Shown here piece after piece: positions 4,331-5,482 of a stretch of 5,482 nt of DNA. Numbering within the stretch: position 1 is the stretch's first letter; every line of letters starts with the position of its first letter. The DNA comes from Treponema sp. (GTDB lineage: Bacteria > Spirochaetota > Spirochaetia > Treponematales > Breznakiellaceae). The notes beneath the pieces are model-generated. The model ran no database searches, was not told the DNA's origin, and saw only the letters and a list, made by a program, of their open reading frames with translations. The stretch lies in NCBI GenBank assembly GCA_031259035.1, contig JAIRLZ010000309.1:1-5482 (forward strand). Direction: 5' to 3'. Made by a program: the position numbers and the translations under genes.

Positions 4331-5482
4331 AGCGCATGAGACGACTCCAGTCATACGGATATTTTTCCCTGTTCATGGCGTTTTTTGTATGCGCGGCGCT
4401 TCCCGTGTTTGCCCAGCAATCCGATTTCACTGCCGGCAACGCGGATATTGACGCCCGCTATGCGCGGGAAGAGTTCAGAATAGGGGTGCAGGCGTACAAC
4501 AGATTCGCGTTCAACGAGGCGATTCTTTCCTTTGAACGCGCCCTGTCTTTTAGGCCGGGCGAACCTCTGTTGCTTGACTGGCTGGGACGCGCCTATTACC
4601 GGTCAGGGTTTGAAGAGGCGGCGATTAGGCAGTGGGCGGCCGCGTCCGGCAGTTACGATCCCATGTCTACGGAAGCGTTGCTCTTAAACAGCCGCATTGA
4701 GACCATACGGAACAGACGCAACCTTCTGCCCATCGCGGACGACAACATCCGGTACGTTGAATCGGGCAGGTATCCAGGCGCCGTGGACAAGCAGACTTTG
4801 TACCGCCAGCCCACCGCAACGCTGCCTCTTGATGATGGCTCTGTGTGGGTGGTCGCGTACGGCAGCAACGAGCTTGTTCGCATTGACTCAAACGGCATTG
4901 TCAGGCAACGGCAGCGGGGACCTATAAACGGCTTTGATCGCCCATATGATCTGGCGCGCGGGTATGATGGGAGGCTTTATGTCTCGGAATACCGGGGCAA
5001 CCGGGTGAGCGTCCTCAACAGCAACGGAGACTGGCAGTCCTACATCGGGTCCAAAGGACGGGGAGACGGCATGTTCGTGGGGCCTCAAAATCTCGCCGTT
5101 GATGAATCCGGCTACCTCTACGTGGTTGATTATGGAAATCAGCGGGTTTCCAAGTTCGATCCTGACGGCGTGTTTATCCTCTCTTTTGGGAAAAAAACTG
5201 TTTCCGCCGGTGGGGAACCCTTCGGCGGCTTGCTTTCGCCCACGGGAATCGCCGCAAAAAACGGCAGGGTCTATGTCGCTGACAATACTTCCAATCAAAT
5301 TTACCTCTTCGATCCCAATGGCGCGTATCTTGGCGTTTTGGTAGCCGCCGGTCTTATGGGGCCGGAAAGCCTCCGCTTCCTTTCGGACGGGCGGCTCCTC
5401 GTAGCCGATAAAAACCGCGTGATCATGATTGACGTCGATTCCGCCGTTATCAGGGAACTCGGCGCCCCGGGCAACGACAAGG
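4327..5482 (+). CDS. Exported TPR/NHL beta-propeller repeat protein (partial)
   Basis: The frame is open from the ATG at 4327 to the right edge, giving 385 residues without a stop; the C-terminus is missing. The N-terminus is a signal peptide: basic MKRMRR, hydrophobic core FSLFMAFFVCAAL, and a signal-peptidase-I site after VFA (about residue 29, before QQ); there is no lipobox. Residues about 50-110 contain one or two TPR-like hairpins (FNEAILSFERALSFRPGE; LGRAYYRSGFEEAAIRQW). From about 160 on there are five NHL-type blades, each with a core such as GYLYVVDYGNQRVSKFDPDG (262-281) or GRVYVADNTSNQIYLFDPNG (313-332). NHL propellers bind proteins or ligands; a complete one usually has six or so blades, so more should follow. 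Likely location is the periplasm. It starts within the TPR gene's stop (ATGA) and has no clear Shine-Dalgarno of its own; ATG 4336 is an alternative start. Confidence 0.88.
   Translation, partial: MKRMRRLQSYGYFSLFMAFFVCAALPVFAQQSDFTAGNADIDARYAREEFRIGVQAYNRFAFNEAILSFERALSFRPGEPLLLDWLGRAYYRSGFEEAAIRQWAAASGSYDPMSTEALLLNSRIETIRNRRNLLPIADDNIRYVESGRYPGAVDKQTLYRQPTATLPLDDGSVWVVAYGSNELVRIDSNGIVRQRQRGPINGFDRPYDLARGYDGRLYVSEYRGNRVSVLNSNGDWQSYIGSKGRGDGMFVGPQNLAVDESGYLYVVDYGNQRVSKFDPDGVFILSFGKKTVSAGGEPFGGLLSPTGIAAKNGRVYVADNTSNQIYLFDPNGAYLGVLVAAGLMGPESLRFLSDGRLLVADKNRVIMIDVDSAVIRELGAPGNDK

Noticed and set aside
4653..5298. Minus-strand and alternative-frame open frames across the right end
   Set aside because: They overlap the continuous TPR/NHL reading frame, which has a signal peptide and regular repeats, and none shows its own domain.

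Overview
The window looks like a piece of a spirochaete chromosome, most plausibly a Treponema-like species. Four things suggest this: a base composition near 50% GC, an exported lipoprotein with a relaxed lipobox (F-S-G-C), a LacI-type regulator of the 'GTVDRVLYQRG' subgroup, and a compact run of galactokinase-like, SurE, TPR and exported TPR/NHL genes. No rRNA, tRNA, CRISPR array, insertion sequence or phage gene is visible. The taxonomic call is inference from gene content only.

Layout. Two genes run leftward: a LacI-family regulator (285-1352) and, downstream of it, the first 29 codons of a lipoprotein gene leaving the window at base 1. The 196 bp between them (89-284) hold a compact control element: an A-rich UP-like tract, a perfect TTGACA -35 box, a -10 box at 17 bp spacing, and a perfect 33-bp palindrome (109-141) lying over the expected transcription start. 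The palindrome is made of two copies of GTGTACGTACAC. On the leftward strand it is followed at once by eight T residues and then a strong Shine-Dalgarno site. It therefore reads both as a double operator and as an intrinsic terminator for transcripts arriving from the regulator gene.

A 312-bp divergent region (1353-1664) separates the regulator from a rightward cluster. It contains a good leftward promoter for the regulator and a weaker candidate rightward promoter. The rightward genes are a galactokinase-family GHMP kinase (1665-2834), SurE (2831-3613), a cytoplasmic TPR protein (3632-4330) and an exported TPR plus NHL beta-propeller protein (4327 to beyond the right edge). ATGA stop/start overlaps at two junctions and an 18-nt gap at the third indicate one operon with translational coupling.

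Working together (inference): the leftward pair resembles a sugar-responsive regulator next to a solute-binding lipoprotein of an uptake system. The rightward cluster joins a sugar-phosphorylating enzyme of uncertain substrate, a nucleoside monophosphate phosphatase and two repeat-rich scaffold proteins, one inside and one outside the inner membrane. The kinase keeps its ATP-binding and catalytic motifs but has changed residues where galactokinases contact galactose, so calling it a true galactokinase would be unsafe. The operator/terminator element and the diverged kinase are the two most interesting points; I see no evidence of a wholly new defence or mobile system.
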